From assembly GCA_003142185.1 (NCBI GenBank), contig PLOR01000109.1:1-32507 (forward strand): a stretch of DNA of 32,507 bases, read 5' to 3'. The notes under the pieces were generated by a model. That model was not told where the DNA came from, made no database searches, and saw only the letters and a program-made list of their open reading frames with translations. Shown piece after piece: positions 23,583 to 31,352 of the stretch; positions within the stretch are counted from its first letter, which is position 1, and the number at the start of each line of letters is the position of its first letter. The DNA comes from Bryobacterales bacterium (lineage in GTDB: Bacteria > Acidobacteriota > Terriglobia > Bryobacterales > Bryobacteraceae). The translations under genes and the position numbers were made by a program.

Positions 23583-24782
23583 TTAATATCGGCCGGCCTG
23601 TTTGCGCCGCTGGATTCGGCGCGAGCCTTCCACCCGGGCTCTGGCGGCGGTTCTCGGGAAAGGCACCACGACGTTCTTCCGTTGCATCTCCGGTTGCGCG
23701 TATTCCGCGCCGGTTCCGGCAGTCAGCAATTCCCGAATCACTCGGTTCGTATTCGAGCCGCTTTCCACATAGTCGACGCCGGCGCTGGTCAACGCGTAGT
23801 CGGAGTTGTCTTCCAACACCGCGACGTAACCCTTCGAGCGCAGGTACCAGAGCGTGAAGTTCAGGTACTCGCGCGGGAACGCCATGCGCCGTTCCAACTC
23901 CATCACCGAAACTCCCGGCTTGCTCTCGTTAATCCGGCGGCGTTGGTACAGCAGCGAGAGCACGCCCAGGCGACGGTTGGTTTCGCCCTCAATTCCATCC
24001 ACGAAGGACTTCTGCCAGAAGACGGGCATGGTTTCCGTCTGCCAGTTCGAACGGCTAGAGTCGTACTCGGCGCGCAACGCCGGGTCGCTGAGCGTCTGAT
24101 AAGCTTCGCGCAACAGGAGGAAGCGCTCCAGACTGCCGGTGGTAGGGTTGTCCGGATGAAAGCGCGCCGCCATGATGCGGTAGACCCTGTGAATCGTCTC
24201 GGGGTCGGCATTGGGGCTGACCTGGAGGGTCTCGTAGTAGTCGGCATTCTGCGACAACGGCGCTTCCGGTGGCGGCGTGAACCGGTCCTCCCGATCGGCG
24301 GACGGTTCGCTGGCGGGCTCAGCCTGTTTGGCGGACGGCGCGCCGGCGGGTTTCGCGTGGTTGGCAGCCGGTTCGCTCGCCGGTTTTGGTGCCGGAATCC
24401 ACTCCGAACCATCCCTCCACTCTGAATGATCTCTCGCTGTTGGCGCCTCAACCGCGGGCTTGGTCCGCGGCGTGTGATGGGTGGTCTGCAATTCCGGCAT
24501 CGGCACCGGTATGATCGCGCACGCGGGTTCGACCGGCCGCTCAGGCACGACCAGATCGGCACTGGCGCGCTCGGCGGACCAGGCGCGGAGAGCCGAAGCC
24601 ACACGGTCGGGCCGCTTTTTCAAGGGAGCGAATTCGATTGGCCCCGCTGTCGGCATGGGATCCACCCCACACAGCGCGGGCTGAAGGCGGCGCATACGCT
24701 TGTATTGGGCCCGGATAATGCCGGCCAGCGCCAGCAACGCCGCAGCCCCGTAAGCCTCGTAAAGTCCGGTGGTTAGAAGCAT
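23583..24782 (-). CDS. Membrane-anchored J-domain protein
   Basis: 399-residue protein with an N-terminal membrane segment (about 5-25, TGLYEAYGAAALLALAGII). A long, low-complexity Pro/Ala/Glu linker follows, with repeated SEPAANHAKPAG-type units at roughly 130-180. A J domain is at about 185-245 (YYETLQVSPNADPETIHRVYRIM), with the HPD motif at 209-211. The C-terminal part (GVSVMELERRMAFPREYLNFTLWYLRSKGYVAV) resembles a winged-helix fold. The J domain should stimulate a DnaK-type chaperone at the membrane. Start 24782 is chosen because it overlaps the preceding gene's stop (TGATG); the longer frame to 24986 is antisense-like with no similarity. No dnaK or grpE is adjacent. Confidence 0.85.
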   Translation of the reverse strand: MLLTTGLYEAYGAAALLALAGIIRAQYKRMRRLQPALCGVDPMPTAGPIEFAPLKKRPDRVASALRAWSAERASADLVVPERPVEPACAIIPVPMPELQTTHHTPRTKPAVEAPTARDHSEWRDGSEWIPAPKPASEPAANHAKPAGAPSAKQAEPASEPSADREDRFTPPPEAPLSQNADYYETLQVSPNADPETIHRVYRIMAARFHPDNPTTGSLERFLLLREAYQTLSDPALRAEYDSSRSNWQTETMPVFWQKSFVDGIEGETNRRLGVLSLLYQRRRINESKPGVSVMELERRMAFPREYLNFTLWYLRSKGYVAVLEDNSDYALTSAGVDYVESGSNTNRVIRELLTAGTGAEYAQPEMQRKNVVVPFPRTAARARVEGSRRIQRRKQAGRY

Positions 24783-25045
24783 CACGCCACCGCCTGTTTG
24801 CGGATCCCGAGCGCCTGCCCGCAAATCTCTTCCAGTTGCTCGGTGGCGCAGTCGTGGCTTTCGCAATGCTCGTCGATTTGGCGGAGTACATCGAGCCGGT
24901 ACTGCTCGACCCGACGTAGTTCTGTGTTGGCGCACTCGATGTTGGTAAGTGTCACGGCATAATGGACACGATGCTGCGCGCGGCACACCAAGTTTAGAGC
25001 TGCCAGGTATCGGCTTCCCAGTTCGTCCCTAAGTTCACATCCCAT
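24782..25045 (-). CDS. Small helical Cys-containing hypothetical protein
   Basis: Not recognised. The 87-residue product is predicted mostly helical (NLVCRAQHRVHYAVTLTNIECANTELRRVEQYRLDVLRQID) and contains six cysteines (3, 21, 39, 61, 66, 75). It has no signal peptide or membrane span. The stop overlaps the J-domain gene start by one base (TGATG), indicating coupled translation, so the two products may act together as a co-chaperone pair or complex. This is inferred from position only. No clear ribosome-binding site precedes ATG 25045. Confidence 0.6.
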   Translation of the reverse strand: MGCELRDELGSRYLAALNLVCRAQHRVHYAVTLTNIECANTELRRVEQYRLDVLRQIDEHCESHDCATEQLEEICGQALGIRKQAVA

Positions 25046-25365
25046 TTGCTTTAGGATGTCAGGGTTTACTCACTTACGGTAGTCCGGTGGGTACCACTTT
25101 AGTCTCTGGTAAGTTTGGGGCAAATTCGGTACCAACTTCGATTCTCCGTCCCGGTACTTTTGAATCGTTTGGGTGGTCTCGGGCATCGCCCCAGAGGGCG
25201 GATCTGGCGTCTGGAACCCCGCTCCGCATAGTCCCGCGAGCCGGCCAGCGCCAGCTTAATCCTTGGCAACCCGGACGCGGGCTTCCAAAACAGTTGCAGC
25301 GGGATTTCCAACCCGTTCACAAGGGCAACTGCCGAGCGTCCGAGGGCATCTCAATTCGTAATCGT
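25046..25365. other. Gene-free stretch upstream of the small helical protein
   Basis: 320 bp between the 87-residue gene (its start at 25045) and the 23-residue peptide gene. GGTACC occurs at two points (25089-25094 and 25129-25134), without a clear function. No supportable gene or terminator was identified. Confidence 0.4.
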
Positions 25366-25437
25366 TCACACCCTACGGATGAGCCAAACGACTAATACGA
25401 TCACAATAATGGTTCCGAGCAGTCCTAATCCGAGCAT
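25366..25437 (-). CDS. 23-residue single-span membrane peptide
   Basis: A very short gene. It starts at ATG 25437 after a strong ribosome-binding site (AAAGGAG, seven bases before) and ends at TGA 25366-25368. The product begins MLGLGLLGTIIVIVLVV and ends WLIRRV: one hydrophobic span with a basic C-terminus, which would face the cytoplasm. Similar tiny Leu/Ile/Val-rich proteins are common near stress genes but have no assigned role. It lies 67 bp downstream of the stress-type gene at 25505-25969, on the same strand. It may be co-transcribed. Confidence 0.6.
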   Translation of the reverse strand: MLGLGLLGTIIVIVLVVWLIRRV

Positions 25438-25504
25438 TTCATTTCTCCTTTAAAAGCGATACAGAGCACCTGCACCTGCACTTACCTGGCTGCGCCTTGA
25501 CGAT

Positions 25505-25969
25505 CTACCATGCGAACATGCGGGCGCCGCCGCCCGATTGGCGAATCCGCCCGGTTTGGTCGGAACTAACCTGCATGGGAGGCAAGCTTTCGCCAGTCAG
25601 GCTGCCGCTACTACCCGGTTCGCGGCCGATGAGCTCTTCAACCTCTATCGCACCGTGACGGTTCATGACCTCAGTCGCGTTGTCCACCGCTTCGCTTGAT
25701 CCTGTCGCGAAAACGATGACTCCTCCACGCCGCACTCCTTGGACGTAGGCCTCCGCCTCACGGTCGCTGGCTCCGATTGTCCGGAGCTCCCGGTTCAAAC
25801 CCACCTCGAAATCGGTGCGTGGGGTACTCGTGTCCCCGGTGACCGCCATACTCAGCGGCTCTCCTAGAATGCGGATCTCGTTCCGAGGGAAAGCACTGGC
25901 ATCGAGATCGTGGGCGACCTGGTCCGCCACGCCCGGATTCTCAAATAAACCAACTGCAGTTTTCGACAT
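25505..25969 (-). CDS. General-stress-type (YflT-like) hypothetical protein
   Basis: 154-residue cytosolic protein with the pattern of the general stress protein 17M-like group (KTAVGLFENPGVADQVAHDLDASAFPRNEIRIL, then a second strand-helix unit VQGVRRGGVIVFATGSSEAVDNATEVMNRHGAIEVEE). Function is unknown; members are often induced by stress. The Ser/Gly-rich tail (SGSLTGESLPP...GGGARMFAW) is low complexity. ATG 25969 is chosen because a strong GGAGGTG lies just before it, although the frame continues to 26281. A short membrane peptide follows downstream on the same strand. Confidence 0.7.
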   Translation of the reverse strand: MSKTAVGLFENPGVADQVAHDLDASAFPRNEIRILGEPLSMAVTGDTSTPRTDFEVGLNRELRTIGASDREAEAYVQGVRRGGVIVFATGSSEAVDNATEVMNRHGAIEVEELIGREPGSSGSLTGESLPPMQVSSDQTGRIRQSGGGARMFAW

Positions 25970-26215
25970 GTTACACCTCCGTCTAAAGTGTGCGTACAGC
26001 CAAACTGTCAAGGCTCCGCTCTTATCGAGAGCACGAGAAGGGCCGAAGCGGCCTGTCATTCTGCCAGCTGCTGAACGGGTTGAACCCGGCTTTGCCGACC
26101 GCCTGTCGGCAACTTTCGCATTTCGCGTGCAGCCTTTGCATGGTCGCCCGTTCGATCGAGCGTGCTTGAACCGGCTTCCACCGGGTGATAACTTGATCGT
26201 CAGAGGTGATAGTGC

Positions 26216-26308
26216 ATGCCGCGCCGAGTTGCCGCCACGATAGTAGGACTTCTTTTGTTGCCGGCATTCGCCAATGCGCAAGCGTGGCGCGCCGGAGTCG
26301 TGGGCTAA
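26216..26308 (+). pseudogene. Signal-peptide-only ORF; possible frameshifted secreted-protein remnant
   Basis: A 30-residue frame starting at ATG 26216 (AGAGGTG upstream) encodes an almost ideal signal peptide (MPRRVAATIVGLLLLPAFANAQ) then eight more residues before TAA. A different frame directly after it (from about 26281) reads ESWANLAGKKRIIVKLPG, which resembles the start of mature acidobacterial secreted proteins with a W-x-NL...G..I.V pattern. A single frameshift would join them. The frame then ends at TAG near 26360, so little else remains. It could also be a genuine tiny secreted peptide. Confidence 0.35.
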
Positions 26309-26397
26309 CCTGGCCGGAAAGAAGCGTATTATCGTGAAACTTCCGGGTCCGCTCAGGACTTAGGGCCGGTTAGGAAATGACCGGTTCAATCGCCGGC

Positions 26398-26467
26398 AAC
26401 CGCTCGCTATGGTCGCGGCTCTGAGAGCGCATCGGAGCTGGGCCCAGGGCACCCATAGGGAGCGGTT
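26398..26467. repeat. GAGCCGCGACC/GGGAGCGGT repeat, copy 3 (full-length)
   Basis: 70-bp element with outer arms AACCGCTCGCTATGG (26398-26412) and CCATAGGGAGCGGTT (26453-26467), complementary at 14 of 15 positions. The inner GGTCGCGGCTCTGAG matches the reverse complement of copy 2. It lies 51 bp before the GH30-like start. Confidence 0.7.
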
Positions 26468-26517
26468 GGTGCGGTTGTCCTAATCGGGCATGTGAGACGA
26501 ACGCGGCAGGAGGTTCG

Positions 26518-28464
26518 ATGAAGAGCTTTTCGCGGCGCACATTTTCCGGAGCGGTGCTGTCGGCATCGGCACTGGCGGCGGCGCAGGAGCGCAGCGAGCC
26601 GGTGAATGCAGCCAGAGTGGATCTGCCGCCATGGAAGGCATCTCCGGCCGGCGGCGATGGTTTCGAGTTTCCGGGCGCTCCCTCGCCGCGGACCAAGTGG
26701 ACCGTGCCCGGCCCGCCACGAAAGTACTTTGCCGGGTGGCTGCCCGCGCTGTTTGAGCGGACCATCGAGATCGACGCCTGGAGCGGCGGGAAGTCGCAGT
26801 TGCGATGGATTTTCACCGGGCCGTGCGGCGGTTTCACCGTGGAAGTTGGCGGCGGCAAGGCGCGGCTGGCGGTCCGCTATGACGACTCGCCGGGGCTGAG
26901 CAAGGTGCCGCCGGTGCAGGCACGCCCGGGCCGCCATCCGGAGGGCCTCTGGGAAGAATCCAGCGTCGAATATGGCGGAGAGCTGAAGGCTATCACGGTG
27001 GTGGCCGACTACCGGCTGACGGTGCGCGTCCTGTTGAACGGGAAAGAGGCGCTTTCTTCCAACGCGCCTCTCGATGTGAACCGTCACCAACTGGCCTTCG
27101 CCGGTGGGGAGGGGCCGGTGCGCGGGAGACTGCTTCCGCCGGCCGTGGAAGCAGCCGCGGTGGACGTCGATGACGCGGCGCGCTTCCAGGAAATGCTGGG
27201 CTGGGGCGGCACTACCACGCCTCCCGCCTACGCCGAATTGAGCCCGCAGGGCGCCCGGGAATGGTGGCGCATTTTCGCCGAGTACAACCTGCTGCTGCAT
27301 CGCGAGTATCCAACCGGCGCTCTGTTGAACCCGGAGATGACCAACTGGGACCGGCCGCAGGATGCCTCGCCGCATTATTATGGCGACAATTTCCCGAACT
27401 GCGAAACCAGCGATTTCGAATACATGCGGCGGGTGCGGCGCCTGGGCGGGAAAGTGATCTTCGAATTCTGGGAACTGCCGCCGTGGGCCAGGGTGCGCGA
27501 TGCCGCGGGCAAACTGACCGACGCTCCCGACATCGAGCCCTATGTGAAGGCCATGGTGCGATACTGCCAGGTTTCGCGAGACAAGATCGGGCACCCTCCC
27601 GAGATCGTAGGGATTCAGAACGAAGTCACGCAATCGGCGGAGAACTGGCGGAAGATGGCACTGGCGCTGCGCCACGGGCTGGACGCCGCGGGTTTCGGAG
27701 CCATCAAGATCCACATGCACAACGCCCCGTTTTCGCTCGGCGGCATCGCAGCCGCTAAAGCGTTCCGGCAAGATCCGGCGGTGTGGAAGACCATCGATTA
27801 CTCCGCATCGAACCTCTACGATTACCAGGATTATTTTCACGATCCCGACGGCTTCGACGCACGGTTAACTCAGTTGCGGGATGCCATCGGAGACAAGCCG
27901 TTCTTCGCCGTGGAGCTGTGTGTCAATAACGGGGCGTATCAGGCGCGCGCATACCGGGTGGCGCTGGCGATGGGGCAACTCTATCACAAGGTGCTCACCC
28001 AGTTGGATGCGTGCGGCGTGATGTATTGCTGGACCTTGCTCAACGTGGTTCAGCCGTCTTACGGATGGACGCGGACCTTGCTGGTGCCCGATCCGGAGCA
28101 TGGGCTGAAGCCGGTGGCGTCCAGCCACCAGTTGCGAATCTTCGGGGCTTACTCGCGCCGCGTGCGCGCAGGCATGAAGCGGGTGAAGGCGGCGAGTTCG
28201 AACCCGCACGTGCTGGCGACGGCATTCAGCGGCGCGGGCGGCGAGCGGACGCTGATTCTGCTGAACCGCTCTGGCGTAGCGCAGAAGGTTGACGTGAAGT
28301 GGCCGGGAGCGAAGTTTCGATATCTCGAGACGGCCAGCCCGCAACAGGAAAACTCGGTCGAGCCGGGTCCGCGGCCGGCGGGCGCCAGCCTCGAAGTGCT
28401 GGTGTCTCCGGGAGCCATTGTTACATTGACAAACGTGGAGTTAGGCAAAGTAACCGGGGCTTGA
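26518..28464 (+). CDS. Tat-exported GH30-like glycoside hydrolase
   Basis: 648-residue exported enzyme of the GH30 type (clan A retaining hydrolases such as beta-glucosidases, glucuronoxylanases and galactanases). The N-terminus SFSRRTFSGAVLSASALAAA is a twin-arginine signal. A beta-sandwich-like segment (about 60-200) precedes a TIM-barrel domain. The acid/base glutamate is Glu369 in GIQNEV and the nucleophile Glu466 in FFAVELCVNN. A C-terminal beta domain (about 545-640) carries TLILLNRSGVAQKVDV. The strong AGGAGG at 26506-26511 supports ATG 26518. The exact substrate cannot be read from the sequence. It is the first gene of a plus-strand run with the kinase ORF and the receptor, but separated from them by an inverted-repeat element. 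Confidence 0.75.
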   Translation: MKSFSRRTFSGAVLSASALAAAQERSEPVNAARVDLPPWKASPAGGDGFEFPGAPSPRTKWTVPGPPRKYFAGWLPALFERTIEIDAWSGGKSQLRWIFTGPCGGFTVEVGGGKARLAVRYDDSPGLSKVPPVQARPGRHPEGLWEESSVEYGGELKAITVVADYRLTVRVLLNGKEALSSNAPLDVNRHQLAFAGGEGPVRGRLLPPAVEAAAVDVDDAARFQEMLGWGGTTTPPAYAELSPQGAREWWRIFAEYNLLLHREYPTGALLNPEMTNWDRPQDASPHYYGDNFPNCETSDFEYMRRVRRLGGKVIFEFWELPPWARVRDAAGKLTDAPDIEPYVKAMVRYCQVSRDKIGHPPEIVGIQNEVTQSAENWRKMALALRHGLDAAGFGAIKIHMHNAPFSLGGIAAAKAFRQDPAVWKTIDYSASNLYDYQDYFHDPDGFDARLTQLRDAIGDKPFFAVELCVNNGAYQARAYRVALAMGQLYHKVLTQLDACGVMYCWTLLNVVQPSYGWTRTLLVPDPEHGLKPVASSHQLRIFGAYSRRVRAGMKRVKAASSNPHVLATAFSGAGGERTLILLNRSGVAQKVDVKWPGAKFRYLETASPQQENSVEPGPRPAGASLEVLVSPGAIVTLTNVELGKVTGA

Positions 28465-28471
28465 GAACATT

Positions 28472-28562
28472 GGTAGGATAGACCATCGCGTTTGGTGGTC
28501 TGTCATTCCCCGCCAAAGCACGTAACACTGACAGACGACAAAAGCCGATTGTCTATCCCACC
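28472..28562. repeat. 91-bp nested inverted-repeat element (MITE-like)
   Basis: Two 33-nt arms (28472-28504 and the reverse complement of 28530-28562) agree at 27 of 33 positions. The outer parts are GGTAGGATAGAC and GGTGGGATAGAC. The left arm also folds on itself (GATAGACCA with TGGTCTGTC). The spacer is 25 bp. It starts eight bases after the GH30 stop and could act as a terminator for it. No transposase or flanking duplication was recognised. Confidence 0.6.
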
Positions 28563-28653
28563 TCCCCGCGCTCCCAATCTGAGAGAATAGAAAACCAGAT
28601 GCGAAGCGGCAGCGCTGTCTGTGCTGTTTGCCACCAGGAGGAGGTCAGGGAGA

Positions 28654-29007
28654 ATGGGACCAGGGACGGCCCCCGCCGCGGGCGCCCCAAGCAGGCTCGG
28701 CCGCTACCAGATTGTGGGCGAGATCGGCCGGGGGGGCATGGGCATCGTGTATCGCGCCCTCGATCCCACCATCGGCCGCACGGTGGCGATCAAGACAATT
28801 CTCGTCTCCGGGCAGGGCTCGGAAGAACTGGCTCTGGCGCGCCGCTACGCCGCGATCTTCGAAAAAGGACAGGCGGAGTCGGCTTGCTACGTCGGGATGA
28901 CAGGATTCGACCTGCAGATTCGTCAGAACGAAGCGGTCACGAAAGGAATGCGGCTGCACTACATCAGTCACTCGGACGGCCGCTTTTCCGCGGTGTGGCG
29001 CAAGTGA
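28654..29007 (+). CDS. Truncated Ser/Thr kinase N-lobe ORF with unrelated tail
   Basis: 117-residue product. Residues 15-47 (LGRYQIVGEIGRGGMGIVYRALDPTIGRTVAIK) are a clear protein-kinase N-lobe, with the glycine-rich loop GRGGMG (25-30) and the ATP-binding Lys47. There is no HRD catalytic loop, DFG motif or C-lobe: similarity ends near residue 63. The tail (FEKGQAESACYVGMTGFDLQIRQNEAVTKGMRLHYISHSDGRFSAVWRK) is not recognised as kinase. It could be a fusion left by a deletion, or a small ATP-binding regulator. The start follows AGGAGGAGG. The stop overlaps the receptor's GTG (GTGA), so the ORF is translationally coupled to it. Confidence 0.65.
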   Translation: MGPGTAPAAGAPSRLGRYQIVGEIGRGGMGIVYRALDPTIGRTVAIKTILVSGQGSEELALARRYAAIFEKGQAESACYVGMTGFDLQIRQNEAVTKGMRLHYISHSDGRFSAVWRK

Positions 29008-31214
29008 GCGGCAACCGGCCTCACATCCTTTCAGCGGCGTACTTCTGGTTGCTGATGCTCCCCGCGTTCGCGGCTGACCAAGGTGTGATCCGCGGCGTGG
29101 TACACGATCCGGCGCACCGTCCGATCGCTGGAGCGCAGGTGGTGGCCAGCACTGCCGAACCGGCGCGGAGCGAGAGCTTGGCAACCAACGCCGATGGAGG
29201 GTTCCAGTTCGACAACCTGGCCGAGGGTACGTGGACGGTTGCGGTGTCCGCGCCTGGCTTCCAGCGATTGGAGCAGAGCGTGACGGTGGCGGCCGGCAGA
29301 TCGCCGGTTTTGCATCTGGCAATGGAAGTGGCGGGCGTCAACGAGGTGATCACGGTTTCGAGCGCCGCCGACCGGCTCAACGCCCAGACGGCTACGCCGC
29401 GGGTACTGGTCGAAGCCGAGGACGTGGTCCGCACGCCTGGCGCGGATCAAACCAACAGCCTCGCCATGATCACGGATTTTACGCCCGGCGCTTACATGGT
29501 CCACGACATGCTTCACGTGCGCGGCGGCCATCAGGTCAACTGGCTGATCGATGGCGTGCCGGTGATCAATACCAACATCGCCGCCAACGTCGCGCCGATC
29601 GTCAACCCCAAAGACGTGGAGGACCTGGAGATCCAGCGCGGCGGATATTCGAGCGAGTATGGCGACCGAACCTACGGCTTCTTCAACGTGGTTACGCCTT
29701 CGGGATTCGAGCGCGACAATCAGGCCGACTTGATTTTCTCCGCCGGCAATTTCTATTCGACCGACGATCAACTCGATATCGGCGGGCACACCCTGCGCTT
29801 CGCTTACTTTGCCAGCGTGGACGGGAACCGCAGCGAGCTCGGCCTGGGGACGCCCATCTCGCGGGTCATCCACGACCAGGAGAACGGCGTGGGCGGGTTC
29901 GCTTCCCTGCTCTACAATTCGAGCGGCAAAGACCAATTGCGTTGGGTCGTCTCGGTGCGCGAGGATCATTACCAGGTTCCCAACGATTTCGATCTCGAAT
30001 CATCCGGTATTCGCGACCTGGATCTGGAAAAGGACGACCTGGGCGGGTTCCATTGGACGCACACCTTTTCGAGCGACTGGCTGCTGACGGTCTCGCCCAG
30101 CTACCACTTCAATGGTTCGCACTATGTGGGCGGACCGCTCGACAACCCCTTTGTCCTCGACGATAACGAGCGGTCGAACTATCTCGGCTCGCTGGCGGCG
30201 CTGCAGATGAAAAAGAAGCGGAACAACCTGCGCGTGGGCGTCGATTTCTGGGGCCAGCATGACGATACGTTCTTCGGGCTTACCGCCAATCCGGGCGGCG
30301 GAGTGTTCACGCAAGAGGAGAAGCATTGGGCGCATTCGAGCACGGCGTACGCGGACGATCAGTATCAGCCGACGTCCTGGCTGACGCTCGACCTGGGCAT
30401 CCGCCTCACCCGTTACGGCGGGCTGGTGAATGAGAGCGCCGCCAGCCCGCGGTTGGGCGGCGCCATCCGCATCCCGCACCTGAACTGGACCCTGCACGGT
30501 TACTACGCGTATTACTATCAGCCGCCGCCGCTCGACAGCCTGGCCGGTCCGGCGCTCGCGTTTGCCCAGACGCAGGGATACGGTTTCATCCCGCTATCGG
30601 GCGAGCGCGATATCCAGCACGATATCGGCGTGACCGTTCCGTTGCGCGGCTGGGCGATCGAGACCGACAACTTCCACACCAGCGCGCGCAACTTCCTCGA
30701 TCACGACGTAATCGGCGATTCGGGCATCTTCATTCCGTTGACCGATCTGGGCGCCATCATCAGCGGCACGGAGGTCACCCTCCGCTCGCCGCGCCTGTTC
30801 CGCCGGGCGCAATGGCGGGTCGCCTGGTCGAACCAAATCGCGCAGGGGATCGGCCCGATTACCGGCGGGTTGCTTGAGGCAGCGCCGTCCGGAAATTTCC
30901 TGCTCGATCACGACCAGCGGAATAGCGTCACTACGGTGCTTTCGCTGAGCCTGCCCGGCAACCTCTGGGCAACGCCGGCGTGCCAGTTCGGATCGGGGTT
31001 CCTCAATGCCGACGGGCCTTCTCATCTGCCGCCGCACTGGACTTTCGATCTGGCGCTCGGCAAGCAGTTTCGCGAGAACTGGACGATTTCGGCCAACGCC
31101 GTGAACATCGCTAACACGCGCTATCTTCTCGATACCAGCAACACTTTCGGCGGCACGCATTTCATCAATCCACGCCAGGTCTACGTGGAGCTGCGCTACC
31201 GGTTTCGGTTCTGA
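29004..31214 (+). CDS. TonB-dependent receptor with carboxypeptidase-regulatory-like domain
   Basis: 736-residue outer-membrane receptor expected to import an oligosaccharide or siderophore. The signal peptide ends near residue 24 (FWLLMLPAFAADQG). A carboxypeptidase-regulatory-like domain (about 27-105, GVIRGVVHDPAHRPIAGAQVVAS) comes first, as in acidobacterial and Bacteroidota receptors. The plug (about 130-240) has HVRGGHQVNWLIDGVPVINT and IQRGGYSSEYGDRTYG. The rest is beta-barrel, ending in YVELRYRFRF with a terminal Phe. GTG 29004 is chosen because it overlaps the kinase-lobe stop by four bases and starts the signal peptide; the longer frame from 28599 is a shadow of the kinase ORF. No SusD-like partner follows. 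The substrate is unknown. Confidence 0.88.
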   Translation: MSGNRPHILSAAYFWLLMLPAFAADQGVIRGVVHDPAHRPIAGAQVVASTAEPARSESLATNADGGFQFDNLAEGTWTVAVSAPGFQRLEQSVTVAAGRSPVLHLAMEVAGVNEVITVSSAADRLNAQTATPRVLVEAEDVVRTPGADQTNSLAMITDFTPGAYMVHDMLHVRGGHQVNWLIDGVPVINTNIAANVAPIVNPKDVEDLEIQRGGYSSEYGDRTYGFFNVVTPSGFERDNQADLIFSAGNFYSTDDQLDIGGHTLRFAYFASVDGNRSELGLGTPISRVIHDQENGVGGFASLLYNSSGKDQLRWVVSVREDHYQVPNDFDLESSGIRDLDLEKDDLGGFHWTHTFSSDWLLTVSPSYHFNGSHYVGGPLDNPFVLDDNERSNYLGSLAALQMKKKRNNLRVGVDFWGQHDDTFFGLTANPGGGVFTQEEKHWAHSSTAYADDQYQPTSWLTLDLGIRLTRYGGLVNESAASPRLGGAIRIPHLNWTLHGYYAYYYQPPPLDSLAGPALAFAQTQGYGFIPLSGERDIQHDIGVTVPLRGWAIETDNFHTSARNFLDHDVIGDSGIFIPLTDLGAIISGTEVTLRSPRLFRRAQWRVAWSNQIAQGIGPITGGLLEAAPSGNFLLDHDQRNSVTTVLSLSLPGNLWATPACQFGSGFLNADGPSHLPPHWTFDLALGKQFRENWTISANAVNIANTRYLLDTSNTFGGTHFINPRQVYVELRYRFRF

Positions 31215-31221
31215 GCGTAGC

Positions 31222-31332
31222 GTGGCGCACGCACTCGTGCGTGCCGCGTCGGCACTCGTGCCGACGCAGGGCTTCGCGCCGAGCAGGTGTCGAGAAGAGT
31301 CTCGACACGGCACGCACGAGTGCGTGCGCCAC
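31222..31332. repeat. Palindromic interspersed repeat, copy C (full-length)
   Basis: 111-bp element starting seven bases after the receptor stop. The outer arms (31222-31246 and 31308-31332) are perfectly complementary over 25 bp. Inside are two more perfect hairpins: CGTCGGCAC/GTGCCGACG (31247-31266) and GTGTCGAGA/TCTCGACAC (31287-31308). The whole would fold as a three-stem Y or cloverleaf. It sits between the convergent receptor and glycosyltransferase genes and could terminate both transcripts. Confidence 0.9.
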
Positions 31333-31352
31333 GTTGGAGTGGCAAGGTCATT

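Noticed and set aside
25087-25395. Plus-strand frame of 102 codons
   Set aside because: No ribosome-binding site and no similarity. It runs against the well-supported 23-residue peptide gene on the other strand.
26407-27840. Long minus-strand frame across the GH30-like gene
   Set aside because: Shadow of the plus-strand gene, which has a Tat signal, ribosome-binding site and catalytic residues.
28599-29003. N-terminal extension of the TonB receptor frame
   Set aside because: It overlaps the kinase-lobe ORF in another frame and has low-complexity Arg/Gly/Pro composition. The signal peptide begins at GTG 29004.
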